From the NCBI RefSeq assembly GCF_900111235.1, contig NZ_FOJI01000015.1, positions 1 through 64,000 on the forward strand: DNA of 64,000 nucleotides, given 5' to 3'. A program made the position numbers and the translations under genes. This stretch comes from [Clostridium] fimetarium. GTDB lineage: Bacteria; Bacillota; Clostridia; Lachnospirales; Lachnospiraceae. Below the pieces are notes generated by a model, which did not search any database, was not told where the DNA came from, and saw only the letters and a list, made by a program, of their open reading frames with translations. This document shows positions 20,146 to 28,090 of the stretch, in pieces; within the stretch, counting starts at the first letter, position 1; every line of letters begins with the position of its first letter.

Positions 20146-20982
20146 TTATAATTTTCTCCGAACAATTCTTGAAATATGCATTGTTAGATACATAAGTTCT
20201 TCTTCACCCGTATCATATTTCATTTTTTTCTGCATATATTCCTTAATCCTGACTGCACAGCCATATGCCTGCGGGAATTTATTAATTTGCGATTTTACAA
20301 ATTCTTCATCATCTGTAGGATAACACTGATTTGTTACTGCCCGTTGTACAAAAAATTTCAAGTGTGTTATAAAACGTTCATAAGAAAGTGTATTTTCATC
20401 AATTTCTATACCAAATGTATACTTCACTATATTTAAAATATCTTTTATAATACCTGGCATTTCCATAGCTTGATGCATATCTCCAATATCCATCTCTGCA
20501 TTTACAATATGTAAAGCAAAAAATCCTGCTTCATCCTTTGTAAGTTCAACATTCAAGCGTTCTTTTATGATTTCAATTGCTTTGCATCCAATTTGGAATT
20601 CGATATTGTAAAACCTTTCAATCTCCCATAGTAATGCATTCTGAAATGTAATTCCTTGTTTTTGTCGTTCTAGGGCAAAATTCAAATGGTCCGTTAAGGT
20701 AATGTATATATTTTTGTTTAACTTTTTACCTAACGTATCTTTCGCATAACCAATGATTTCGTCTGCAACCTTTACCTGTTCGTAAGGCATTTCCTCAACC
20801 AGTCTTTCAAACTGACTGGCATTGGTATGAGGCATCCGAAAGATTTTTTCAATCTTAGCATCCTCAATCTCCTCACCTTGCTTTTTCTGAAATCCGATAC
20901 CTTTTCCCATAACAACGATTTCATTATTTTTTTCATCCAAGGAACTTACAACATTGTTATTTAAGATTCTAATAATCCTCAT
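20146..20982 (-). CDS. licT: LicT/BglG-family transcriptional antiterminator
   Basis: An RNA-binding antiterminator of about 278 residues. Residues 1-55 form the CAT domain (MRIIRILNNNVVSSL, VVMGKGIGFQKKQG). Two PRD domains follow, with conserved His in TLTDHLNFAL (about 98-107), FFALHIVNAEM and YLTMHISRIVRRK. EII phosphorylates PRD1 when substrate is absent, and HPr may phosphorylate PRD2. I chose the ATG at 20980-20982 (AAGGA eight bases upstream) over one three codons earlier. It is preceded by its own RAT and terminator, implying autoregulation, and followed by the bglP RAT. The unusual HPr in this operon is a candidate phosphodonor. Confidence 0.94.
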   Translation of the reverse strand: MRIIRILNNNVVSSLDEKNNEIVVMGKGIGFQKKQGEEIEDAKIEKIFRMPHTNASQFERLVEEMPYEQVKVADEIIGYAKDTLGKKLNKNIYITLTDHLNFALERQKQGITFQNALLWEIERFYNIEFQIGCKAIEIIKERLNVELTKDEAGFFALHIVNAEMDIGDMHQAMEMPGIIKDILNIVKYTFGIEIDENTLSYERFITHLKFFVQRAVTNQCYPTDDEEFVKSQINKFPQAYGCAVRIKEYMQKKMKYDTGEEELMYLTMHISRIVRRKL

Positions 20983-21012
20983 ACATAACATCCTTATCCT
21001 TTAGTTATAGCA

Positions 21013-21073
21013 ATAAAAAAACTGTGCTACACTCTATTAGCAATTTAAAAATGCTAATTTATGAGTATAACCC
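21013..21073 (-). terminator. Terminator in the licT leader
   Basis: A long interrupted stem on the minus strand (ctgggttatactc with gagtgtagcacag, then attagca with tgctaat) ends in TTTTTTT about 20 bases before licT. It directly follows the RAT at 21072-21100. Confidence 0.85.
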
Positions 21074-21100
21074 AGTCTTGCCTGACAACAGTAACAATCC
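21072..21100 (-). promoter_or_regulatory. RAT for licT autoregulation
   Basis: The minus strand reads GGATTGTTACTG, TTGTC, AGGCAAGAC: a very good RAT match. It overlaps the 5' arm of the licT leader terminator. Confidence 0.92.
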
Positions 21101-21128
21101 GGTTTTACTTTTCTTTCTTAATATGTTT

Positions 21129-21157
21129 ATATTACAACAAAAATATACTATTGTCAA
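21129..21157 (-). promoter_or_regulatory. Sigma-A promoter of licT
   Basis: TTGACA (21152-21157) and TAATAT (21129-21134) on the minus strand are 17 bases apart and lie just upstream of the licT RAT, as expected for the start of the bgl operon. Confidence 0.78.
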
Positions 21158-21237
21158 TTACAATTAACGTTTTTGTCATATATCCATAATTACACCATAA
21201 TATTTTTGTGCAATTCCACTAACTATATGGATATATT

Positions 21238-22035
21238 TCAATTATATTTTCTAATCCACTCTATTGACGCTCTCAAAGCCTCAACTGTTTTAGTTTCTAC
21301 CACACACCTGCAATCATTTCTTTTTGCCAATTCTAATTTACGAATCAAATCTATTTCACCGGATCCTAATGCAAGATGATTACGCTTCCCTAATGCATCA
21401 TGAATATGAAAATGTCTTAATCTATCTACTTTACTTATTATATATTCTTCATCAAACTTCCCAGCTGAATGCGAATGTCCAATATCCCAAGTTAGGGAAA
21501 ACACTTTGCTTTCTAGCAAAAGATTGATGCCCTCTTTTTGAAATGGCAAATATCCATCTGTGTTTTCTATTGAAATTAAAATATTGTCATTTCCAATTTC
21601 ATGTTCACAGATATCACGGAATTTCTTTAGTTTCTGCAAATAAATGTCCTTATATTCTTCATATAAATACACACGTTTTCCTGGTAATGTAAAGTACACT
21701 CCATTGTTCATATGCATGTTCAGAACTGGCACCCGAAGTTTTTTAGCAATCTGAATGGTACTTGTGACTGTTTCTATCCAGGCCTGTGCAACACTGGAAT
21801 TAAAATCACAGACATTCATATTTTCATCCAAATGAATTGTATAATAAATGTGATATCTCTTTGCGATTTCTGATAATTCATGAATCTTGCCAATACTCTC
21901 TACCTGATACTGTGGCAAATTCATGTTTAATTCCACAAAATCCAGCCTTAGTTCTTCACACAATGCTGCTGATTCATCTAGATTCTTGTTTTCAATTAAT
22001 GTTGCCATTCCAAATTGTATATTTCCACTTTTCAT
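21238..22035 (-). CDS. TIM-barrel sugar phosphate isomerase/epimerase-like protein
   Basis: A protein of about 265 residues of the AP-endonuclease-2/xylose-isomerase-like barrel family. Metal-binding type segments are visible: ELNMNLPQYQVESIGKI, NMHMNNGVY, ISIENTDGYLP, LTWDIGHSHSAGK, HFHIHDALGKRNHLALGSG and VVETKTVEALRAS. Members isomerise or epimerise sugars or cleave related substrates, so the reaction is open. The ATG at 22033-22035 overlaps the stop of the upstream 101-residue gene (ATGA), indicating coupling; an earlier in-frame ATG has no ribosome site. Confidence 0.85.
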   Translation of the reverse strand: MKSGNIQFGMATLIENKNLDESAALCEELRLDFVELNMNLPQYQVESIGKIHELSEIAKRYHIYYTIHLDENMNVCDFNSSVAQAWIETVTSTIQIAKKLRVPVLNMHMNNGVYFTLPGKRVYLYEEYKDIYLQKLKKFRDICEHEIGNDNILISIENTDGYLPFQKEGINLLLESKVFSLTWDIGHSHSAGKFDEEYIISKVDRLRHFHIHDALGKRNHLALGSGEIDLIRKLELAKRNDCRCVVETKTVEALRASIEWIRKYN

Positions 22036-22337
22036 TTTGCTTTTATCCATAAATAATTGTTTTTTAAAAAAGTTATATATAAAAACCCTTTTAATAATTT
22101 CGATTTATCGATTGAGTTACCACAATTGAATTCTAAAGTTTCATTATCTACCGCATCAAAAAATATTTTATTGCTTCTACACCAATCAATTTTCAAATAA
22201 ATGGTATGTTCTCCCGTTGGTATTTCAAATTCCTCTGTCATTCCATCTTTTATTTTCCCTATATTTTTGCCATCTACTATTACATTATATTTTCTGATTG
22301 AATCTACATATTCAGAAGCTCTTGTTATTCTTATCAT
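22032..22337 (-). CDS. Hypothetical 101-residue beta-sandwich-like protein
   Basis: A short protein rich in predicted beta-strands (YNVIVDGKNIGKIKDGMTEE, FEIPTGEHTIYLKIDWCRS), like the small PEGA-type or lipoprotein-like domains that recur in Firmicutes, with Cys53 and Cys72. No signal peptide or membrane segment. GAGGG lies six bases before the ATG, and the gene is translationally coupled to the downstream TIM-barrel gene. I do not recognise a function. Confidence 0.7.
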   Translation of the reverse strand: MIRITRASEYVDSIRKYNVIVDGKNIGKIKDGMTEEFEIPTGEHTIYLKIDWCRSNKIFFDAVDNETLEFNCGNSIDKSKLLKGFLYITFLKNNYLWIKAK

Positions 22338-22512
22338 TTTAATCCCTCATTTCTTGATATCTATGACCAATCCTCACCACTGATTCCCCTCATTTAGTAG
22401 TGTCAAGTTCACATCCTTATAAACTCATATATTTTGATAAATCATACTGGTATATGAAATTCCTCCATCAAATCAATCTTCAAATATTTTCTCCTAAGAT
22501 CCTTTGTATGTT

Positions 22513-22938
22513 CTATTTTTCTTGCTGCATCTTAAGCAAGTCACGAATTTCAGTCAAAATAAGAAGCTCTCCTGATGGTTTTGTTGGTTCCTTCTTCTCT
22601 TCTTTTTTTCTTGTAACAACATTCATCCCTTTCACTATTAAAAACACAGTCACTGCAATCAAAAAGAAATTAATAACAGCTTGAATAAATGAGCCATATC
22701 CTATACTTGCACTACCAAATGTAATTGCTAGCTTAGAAAAATCAACGCCTCCTAACGCAACGCCAATAATAGGCATTAAAACATTACTTGTTAGTGCTGT
22801 AACAACAGCAGTAAAAGCACTTCCTATAATTATCCCAACTGACAAATCCATTACATTACCTCTTGAAACAAAAGTTTTGAACTCTCCCATAAACCCTTTT
22901 CCTCTTTGAGCTAATCTTATTTTTTCGTTTTCATTCAT
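22513..22938 (-). CDS. mscL: Large-conductance mechanosensitive channel MscL
   Basis: A channel of 141 residues that opens under membrane tension to release solutes during osmotic downshock. Visible are the N-terminal FMGEFKTFVSRGNVMDLSVG, the pore helix IIIGSAFTAVVTALTSNVLM, the periplasmic loop, the second membrane segment FIQAVINFFLIAVTVFLIV, and a charged C-terminal bundle LTEIRDLLKMQQ. The ATG at 22936-22938 is chosen because AGGAG lies five bases upstream; the longer frame reads through a structured leader. That leader (22939-22990) belongs to a family shared with other genes here. Confidence 0.95.
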   Translation of the reverse strand: MNENEKIRLAQRGKGFMGEFKTFVSRGNVMDLSVGIIIGSAFTAVVTALTSNVLMPIIGVALGGVDFSKLAITFGSASIGYGSFIQAVINFFLIAVTVFLIVKGMNVVTRKKEEKKEPTKPSGELLILTEIRDLLKMQQEK

Positions 22939-22990
22939 ATTTGCTCCTGTCTGCCACACAAACTTGATTTGCATTATTTAGTGGCGATAT
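22939..22990 (-). promoter_or_regulatory. Shared hairpin leader, copy L1 (mscL)
   Basis: On the minus strand GCCAC pairs with GTGGC around an inner hairpin TGCAAA/TTTGTG, followed by GGCAGACAGGAG, the ribosome site. The same layout precedes the DUF6774-like gene (23171-23221), degV (37486-37535) and an acyltransferase (60350-60400). Confidence 0.6.
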
Positions 22991-23170
22991 CTATCTTTTA
23001 TTTTAAAATACTACCACAATATAATATAACGCAATTAATTATTTGTCAAAAAAACGACGTGGATTCATTTTTAAAACGGATAAAAAATATACTTACGCTC
23101 ATTTTTGTTTTTAAAATCAAGCACTTATCATTGTATGAAACATATATTTTAATAGATGTAAAAGTCTATT

Positions 23171-23221
23171 GAGTGTCGCTAAACAATGCGAATTCCATTT
23201 GTAGCGCAGATAGGAGCAAAT
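23171..23221 (+). promoter_or_regulatory. Shared hairpin leader, copy L2 (DUF6774-like gene)
   Basis: TGTCGC can pair with GCGCA (one bulge) around an inner TGCGAA/TTTGTA hairpin, followed by GCAGATAGGAGCAAAT and the ATG. The last 13 bases, GGAGCAAATATG with one preceding A, are the same as in the divergent mscL copy. Confidence 0.6.
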
Positions 23222-23392
23222 ATGAGATCTTGTGAACTTGTCACTTTAATTACGGCTATTGCATGCAGTATTTCTCAATGTTATCCCAGTGAAGAACTTC
23301 CTGTAATTGCTGCAATTTTAACGCAGCTAGGCGATACATTAGGAACGATTATCGCTCAAGAAGAATTTTGCAATGAAATTACCGAAAAATAG
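23222..23392 (+). CDS. Small DUF6774-like protein
   Basis: A 56-residue protein (MRSCELVTLITAIACSIS at the start, then PSEELPVIAAILTQLGDTLG). It resembles the small DUF6774 family common in Clostridia: an ELVxLITAxAC helix, then a conserved xLxAAxxTQLGDTLxTI helix. Cys residues lie near 4, 15 and 20. No function is known to me. AGGAG precedes the ATG at the end of a hairpin leader; a longer frame from 23186 is less likely. It is divergent from mscL, with the two leaders facing each other about 180 bases apart. Confidence 0.78.
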   Translation: MRSCELVTLITAIACSISQCYPSEELPVIAAILTQLGDTLGTIIAQEEFCNEITEK

Positions 23393-23435
23393 TTGATAAT
23401 CTCCAATTTTTCAGTCATCTCTAATATTTATGAAA

Positions 23436-23480
23436 TAAAAAGCTCTCATCCTATATTTAAAATATTTTAGGATGAGAGCC
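23436..23480 (-). terminator. Intrinsic terminator after patA
   Basis: Stem agctctcatccta (from 23441) with taggatgagagc (to 23479), followed on the minus strand by TTTTTATTTC. It closes the patA unit and may also stop the plus-strand DUF6774-like transcript. Confidence 0.88.
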
Positions 23481-23504
23481 TCTGCTTCAATTATATCTAT
23501 TCTA

Positions 23505-24857
23505 TTATAAATTAAATTTCTTTTTTGTATCTGCTAACGCTTCATCCATTCTTGAAATAACTGCCGTTATTTGTTCTTCTGTTATCACTGCAGTTGGTTC
23601 AAAACGAACACATTTTGCATTCACTAATGTACCTGCTGTCATAACGCCTCTTGAAAACAGACCTTTTGCTACACTGTATCCAACATCACATTTAACAAAC
23701 TCAACAGCTAGCATTAAGCCTATTCCACGAACATCATCAATTACTGTAGGGTACTTTACTTTCAATGATTCTAAACCGGCTTTCAATATTTCTCCCTTTG
23801 CTCGACATTGTCCAGGGATATCATTATCAATCATGTATTTGATCGTAGCGATTGCTGCAGAACAACATACAGGATTACCACCAAATGTAGGTGAGCCAAG
23901 TAACCATGGGTTATCTACTAACTCTTCAGTCCACATGTTAGGTCTACATATAATTCCTGTAATTGGCATGATACCACCGCCAAATGCTTTACCATAAGCT
24001 AAAATATCAGGAACAACATCTTCTGCTTCACATCTCCACATTGTACCAGTTCTACCCATACCACATTGAATTTCGTCGAAGATTAATGCCACACCATATT
24101 CATCACAAATTGCTCTTAATTCTTTTAAGTAGCCCTTTGGTGGAATAATAACCCCAGCTTCACCTTGGATTGGTTCTACAATAATTGCTGCAACTTTTTC
24201 TCCAACAGCGACTAAATTTTTAACAGCTTTTCTTGCGTCTTCTGCATTGCCATATTCAACATGTTGAACTTGTTGAACCATAGGAATATATGGTGAGCGG
24301 TACGTATCTTTACCACCAACCGAAACAGCGCCCATCGTCTTACCATGAAATGCACCAACTGTTGAAATATACCATCTACCACCTGTTGCAATTCTAGCTA
24401 ATTTCAGTGACATTTCTACTGCTTCTGCTCCACCATTTGTAAAGAAGCAATACTGTAAATCTCCTGGTGTAATATCTGCGACCGCTTTTGCAAGATATCC
24501 TCTAAGTGGATCTAATAATTCCTGTGAATGTAATGCTTGATGGCCTAATTGTGCGACTACTGTTTCAAGAATTTCTTCATTTCTATGTCCACAAGTATAA
24601 ATACCAAATCCGCCTAGACAATCAATAAATTCTTCGCCATATAAGCCTTCACAAACACCATCATGATCTGTCCATTCTACAACTGCTGAATTTGTAGAAA
24701 CTGATTTTCTATATTTAAGCCAGCCTGGACTAACAAACTCATCAAAGTACTGAATTGTATCTTTGGTTATCGTTTTCTTATCTTCCTCTGTCAAATTATC
24801 ACTATGAATAAACTTTACCACTTTTTCTAAATCTTTACTTACTTGTTCATAACTCAT
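23505..24857 (-). CDS. patA: Putrescine aminotransferase (class III, PLP)
   Basis: A 450-residue class-III aminotransferase closely following the E. coli YgjG/PatA pattern: FIDCLGGFGIYTCGHRN, QALHSQELLDPLRGYLAKAV, GAFHGKTMGAVS, EPIQGEAGVI, IFDEIQCGMGRTGTMWRCE, and the PLP Lys in LAYGKAFGGGIMP. It transfers an amino group from putrescine to 2-oxoglutarate or pyruvate, giving 4-aminobutanal. It lies downstream of the aldehyde dehydrogenase and pot genes but has its own promoter (24935-24963) and hairpin leader. AGGAGG precedes the ATG. Cadaverine activity is possible. Confidence 0.9.
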   Translation of the reverse strand: MSYEQVSKDLEKVVKFIHSDNLTEEDKKTITKDTIQYFDEFVSPGWLKYRKSVSTNSAVVEWTDHDGVCEGLYGEEFIDCLGGFGIYTCGHRNEEILETVVAQLGHQALHSQELLDPLRGYLAKAVADITPGDLQYCFFTNGGAEAVEMSLKLARIATGGRWYISTVGAFHGKTMGAVSVGGKDTYRSPYIPMVQQVQHVEYGNAEDARKAVKNLVAVGEKVAAIIVEPIQGEAGVIIPPKGYLKELRAICDEYGVALIFDEIQCGMGRTGTMWRCEAEDVVPDILAYGKAFGGGIMPITGIICRPNMWTEELVDNPWLLGSPTFGGNPVCCSAAIATIKYMIDNDIPGQCRAKGEILKAGLESLKVKYPTVIDDVRGIGLMLAVEFVKCDVGYSVAKGLFSRGVMTAGTLVNAKCVRFEPTAVITEEQITAVISRMDEALADTKKKFNL

Positions 24858-24883
24858 ATCATTTCCTCCTTTAAATACAAAGA

Positions 24884-24916
24884 GGGCACTAAAAGAATTA
24901 CTCCTTTAAGTGCCCC
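24884..24916 (-). other. Stem-loop in the patA leader
   Basis: On the minus strand gggcact...agtgccc closes a hairpin with inner aaagga/tcttt pairs, within the roughly 75-base patA leader and about 30 bases before the start. It may affect RNA stability or ribosome access. Confidence 0.6.
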
Positions 24917-24934
24917 TTCGCCTCTTATAAACAC

Positions 24935-24963
24935 ACTATATCATCTTATCTTATTCTTTTCAA
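24935..24963 (-). promoter_or_regulatory. Sigma-A promoter of patA
   Basis: Minus-strand TTGAAA (24958-24963) and TATAGT (24935-24940), 17 bases apart. A small perfect hairpin sequence, agtacg/cgtact, lies just upstream (about 24973-24989) and could be an operator. Confidence 0.7.
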
Positions 24964-25100
24964 TTACTATAAAGTACGATTTACGTACTACTTAATCATG
25001 TCATATACTACTTTTTAATTACTTTAGATTACTTTTAAATCACTTTTTAGCCGTCTATATTTTATCATCTAATCATCAAATCATAATTTTATCTTGTCCT

Positions 25101-25125
25101 AAACCTAAATTATTAATTTAGGTTT
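25101..25125. repeat. 25-bp palindrome
   Basis: aaacctaaatt and its inverse aatttaggttt flank a three-base centre. No clear T-tract follows on either strand, so terminator function is uncertain. Confidence 0.6.
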
Positions 25126-25130
25126 CAAAA

Positions 25131-25307
25131 CTTCCTCGGCGAAATAAATGGTGAATATTAATTTAATTTTTAAATCTTCCTCAATAAATTGAATGGTGAA
25201 TATTAATTTGATTTTAAAATCTTCCTCATCGAAGTGAACGGGAATATTAATTTAATTTTCAAAGCTTTCGCAGCAAAGTAAATGGTGAATATTAATTTGA
25301 AATTATG
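25131..25307. repeat. 45-bp imperfect tandem array
   Basis: Units 25131-25175, 25176-25220 and 25221-25264 start with cttcctc and contain ggtgaatattaattt (or ggaatattaattt). A fourth partial unit (25265 on) runs directly into the left arm of nested element B, whose outer arm is itself gtgaatattaattt. Confidence 0.85.
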
Positions 25308-25464
25308 CTTTTCCGCAGACCGTCTGAAAGCAGCGCTTACATTTTTTCCAAGACTCAGATAAAAATCGAACGAAGTGAGATTTTTCATCATCTCTGAGGC
25401 TTGCAAAAAAATGTGCTGCTTGAAGGAAAGGCAAGGTAAAGCATAATTTCAAATTAATATTCAC
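25285..25464. repeat. Nested inverted-repeat element, long copy B
   Basis: Perfect 27-bp outer arms (25285-25311 and 25438-25464). Inside are conserved motifs gcagaccgtctgaaagcag (left) and gctgcttgaaggaaaggc (right), then a third nested pair around actcagat/atctctgag, and a small central hairpin aaaaatc/gattttt. The whole 180 bases can fold as one multi-tier hairpin. Confidence 0.9.
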
Positions 25465-25504
25465 TCACCACCTCCCGTTCACCGCTTTAACTTTAAATTA
25501 ATAA

Positions 25505-26986
25505 TTAGTTTTCATACCATCCAACCAATCCAGGTGTTAAATTAATATTAATTTGTTTTACTTCTTGATATTCATCTAACCCATGAATTCCAAGTTCTCT
25601 ACCAATCCCGCTCATCTTGTAACCACCCCATGGGGCTTCATTATAAGTTGGATTATAACAGTTGATCCAAGTGATTCCTGCTCTAATTTCTTTGATTACT
25701 TTGATTGCTCTTGTAACATCTGAAGTAAATACAGCGCCAGCAAGACCATATATTGTATCATTTGCAAGCTTAATCGCTTCTGCTTCTGTTTTAAATGTTT
25801 GGATTGTTACAACTGGTCCAAAAATCTCTTCTTTTACAATTGTCATTTCTCTATCACATTCATCAAAAATTGCTGGACGCACAAAATATCCATTTGCACA
25901 TTCGCCTTCTAAATAGCGAAAGCCTCCACATACTAATTTTGCGCCTTCTTTTTTACCAATTTCTATATAATCCAATACAGTTTCCATATGAGACTTTGAA
26001 ACAAGTGGACCCATATCTGGATTATTCAGTGGGTTTCCCAAAGTCATTGCATTGGCTTTTGCAGCAAGTTTTTTAACAAACTCATCTTTGACAGATTCTT
26101 CGATAATTATACGTGACCCTGCGGAGCAAACTTCACCTTGATTAAAGAAAACACCAATCATTGCCCATTCTACCGCTCCATCCATATCTGCATCTGCAAA
26201 AATAACATTTGGTGATTTACCACCTAATTCTAATCCAATCTTTTTCACATTTCCTGCTGCGCAGCGCATAATACTCTGTCCAACAGGTGTACTACCAGTA
26301 AAGGTAATCATATCAACATCATTACTAGATGCAAGTTCTTCGCCAAGTGTTGAACCTGGCCCAATCACTAGATTTGCACAGCCCTTTGGAAGTCCAACTT
26401 GTTCAAATATTTCAAAGAGTTTAATCGTTGATAATACTGTATTTGAACTCGGTTTAAATACAACACTGTTTCCCGCTGCAAGTGCTGGTGCTAACTTCCA
26501 TACCGCCATCAAAAATGGATAATTCCAAGGAGTAATTTGTGCACATACGCCAACTGGTTCATGTACCGTGTAGGAATGCATTGTACCAAAGTTGTTATTT
26601 ACGTCATAGACGCCTCCATAAGGAGCTTTTATAAGTCCTGAATAGTATCGAAATGTATGTATACCATCATCTACGTCGCCTTCTGCTTCTCTTAACGGCT
26701 TACCATTATCCATCGCTTCTATTTTTGCAAACTCAGAAGCATTCGCTTCAATTGCATCGGCAATTTTCAAAAGGATATCTCCTCTTTTTTGTGAATCCAT
26801 ATCTCTCCATTCTCTTGTTACATAGAATGAATTTTTTGCTGCAGCAATTGCTCTTTTTGTATCTTCTACACTACATTCATATACCCGTTCAAATATCTCA
26901 CATGTTGCAGGATTTTCAACATCCAGGATTTTTCCTGAAGTGCCTTTCGTCCACTCACCATCAATATATACTTTTTTCACTTCCAT
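25505..26986 (-). CDS. NAD(P)-dependent aldehyde dehydrogenase, probably 4-aminobutanal
   Basis: A 493-residue ALDH-superfamily enzyme. Visible are the cofactor motif TFTGSTPVGQ (about 233-242), the general-base Glu in LELGGKSPNV (about 255-264), the catalytic Cys in NQGEVCSAGSR (about 284-294) and EEIFGPVV (about 386-393). It resembles betaine-aldehyde/gamma-aminobutyraldehyde dehydrogenases. Placed directly after potABCD and before patA, it should oxidise 4-aminobutanal to GABA. AGGAGGGGG precedes the ATG. Betaine aldehyde or another aminoaldehyde remains possible. Confidence 0.88.
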   Translation of the reverse strand: MEVKKVYIDGEWTKGTSGKILDVENPATCEIFERVYECSVEDTKRAIAAAKNSFYVTREWRDMDSQKRGDILLKIADAIEANASEFAKIEAMDNGKPLREAEGDVDDGIHTFRYYSGLIKAPYGGVYDVNNNFGTMHSYTVHEPVGVCAQITPWNYPFLMAVWKLAPALAAGNSVVFKPSSNTVLSTIKLFEIFEQVGLPKGCANLVIGPGSTLGEELASSNDVDMITFTGSTPVGQSIMRCAAGNVKKIGLELGGKSPNVIFADADMDGAVEWAMIGVFFNQGEVCSAGSRIIIEESVKDEFVKKLAAKANAMTLGNPLNNPDMGPLVSKSHMETVLDYIEIGKKEGAKLVCGGFRYLEGECANGYFVRPAIFDECDREMTIVKEEIFGPVVTIQTFKTEAEAIKLANDTIYGLAGAVFTSDVTRAIKVIKEIRAGITWINCYNPTYNEAPWGGYKMSGIGRELGIHGLDEYQEVKQININLTPGLVGWYEN

Positions 26987-26998
26987 AATGACCCCCTC

Positions 26999-28054
26999 CT
27001 ACTTTTTCAACTCAGTCCACATTTGGTCATATTTTTCAAGAACACTCGTACTTAGATTATCTAAGTATTCGCCTTTATTCAAAACTTCTGCCGGAACATT
27101 TTTAGCTGGATTTGAAGAATAATCTGCACTCATTTGTGAAACAGCAACTGTATTTGGATTTAAGTATGGGAACTCCTCCATAACCATTTTAGCGGCTTCT
27201 GGTGTTAACATATAATTGATGAATTCCATTGCTGCATCATAGTTTTTTGCACCTTTTGTAACACACCAGTTATCCATAAAGGTATATGCTCCTTCTTTTG
27301 GAAATACTATTTTGATATCCGGATTTTCTTCCATTGCCAATGCGATTTCAGCATTCCAGCAAAATGCTAAATTACAATCTCCTGAAATCAATGCTGACTT
27401 TGGACTATCACTGTCATACAATTTAACATTATTCTTTAATGTAAGTAATTTTGTTTGTATTTTTCCTAAAGTAGTACTATCAGTTTCGTTCATACTTAAG
27501 CCCATGCTTCGAGCTGTCATTCCGATTACTGCTCTATAATCATCTAGTACAACCAGTGTATTGCTATATTTTGGATTAAACAAATCATCATATGAAGTGA
27601 TTGTATCTTTTATTTTAGCTGTATTTACAGCAATTGCAGCAACGCCACCTTGATATGGTATAGAATATACATTACCTGGATCATATTTTGGATTTAAATA
27701 CTGTGTACCAATATTACTAAGATTTGTTAATTTCGTCTGATCGATCTTTTGAAGCATATCTTGTTCAATTAACTGTTTTACCATATAATCACTTGGCTGA
27801 ACAATATCAAAAGCACCCTCGGACTCTGATTTTACTTTTGCAAGCATATCTTCATTAGATGAGAAAGTTGAAATATTTACCTTGATTCCACTTTCCTTTT
27901 CAAATGCTGCAATAACAGCATCTGGAACATATTCTGTCCACACATAAAGATTCAATACTTTTCCACTTGCACTTGATTTTCCACATCCTGCGAGAGAAAA
28001 TACAAGAACTACAGTTAACATCATACAGACTAATTTCTTCATACTTTTTTTCAT
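26999..28054 (-). CDS. potD: Spermidine/putrescine-binding lipoprotein PotD
   Basis: A 351-residue extracellular binding protein for polyamines. The signal peptide ends in LAGCGKSS (lipobox, Cys near residue 24). The mature start NLYVWTEYVPDAVIAAFEKE, then FDIVQPSDYMVKQLIEQDML and FMDNWCVTKGAKNYDAAMEF, match PotD/PotF. The ATG at 28052-28054 has GGAGG five bases upstream; a longer frame starting inside the end of potC is unlikely. Putrescine is favoured by the downstream putrescine pathway. Confidence 0.93.
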   Translation of the reverse strand: MKKSMKKLVCMMLTVVLVFSLAGCGKSSASGKVLNLYVWTEYVPDAVIAAFEKESGIKVNISTFSSNEDMLAKVKSESEGAFDIVQPSDYMVKQLIEQDMLQKIDQTKLTNLSNIGTQYLNPKYDPGNVYSIPYQGGVAAIAVNTAKIKDTITSYDDLFNPKYSNTLVVLDDYRAVIGMTARSMGLSMNETDSTTLGKIQTKLLTLKNNVKLYDSDSPKSALISGDCNLAFCWNAEIALAMEENPDIKIVFPKEGAYTFMDNWCVTKGAKNYDAAMEFINYMLTPEAAKMVMEEFPYLNPNTVAVSQMSADYSSNPAKNVPAEVLNKGEYLDNLSTSVLEKYDQMWTELKK

Positions 28055-28090
28055 AACTGCCTCCATCCCGACACCCGTTGGTGTCATAAA

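Larger units (their letters stand above)
24964..25504. other. Gap between ALDH gene and patA promoter, repeat-rich
   Basis: No gene is supported in this AT-rich stretch. It holds a 25-bp palindrome (25101-25125), a 45-bp tandem array (25131-25284) and nested element B (25285-25464). Together they separate the pot-aldehyde dehydrogenase transcript from patA. Confidence 0.7.

Noticed and set aside
24880-24930. Glycine-riboswitch-like GCGAAGGGGCA string in the patA leader
   Set aside because: Only a short fragment resembles the glycine aptamer; the leader is too short for the full fold and has a simple hairpin instead.
25203-25406. 67-residue minus-strand open frame in the repeat region
   Set aside because: It crosses the tandem array and element B arm, lacks a ribosome site and has no recognisable product.
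25131-25464. CRISPR array
   Set aside because: Repeats are contiguous, degenerate and without unique spacers; no cas genes nearby.
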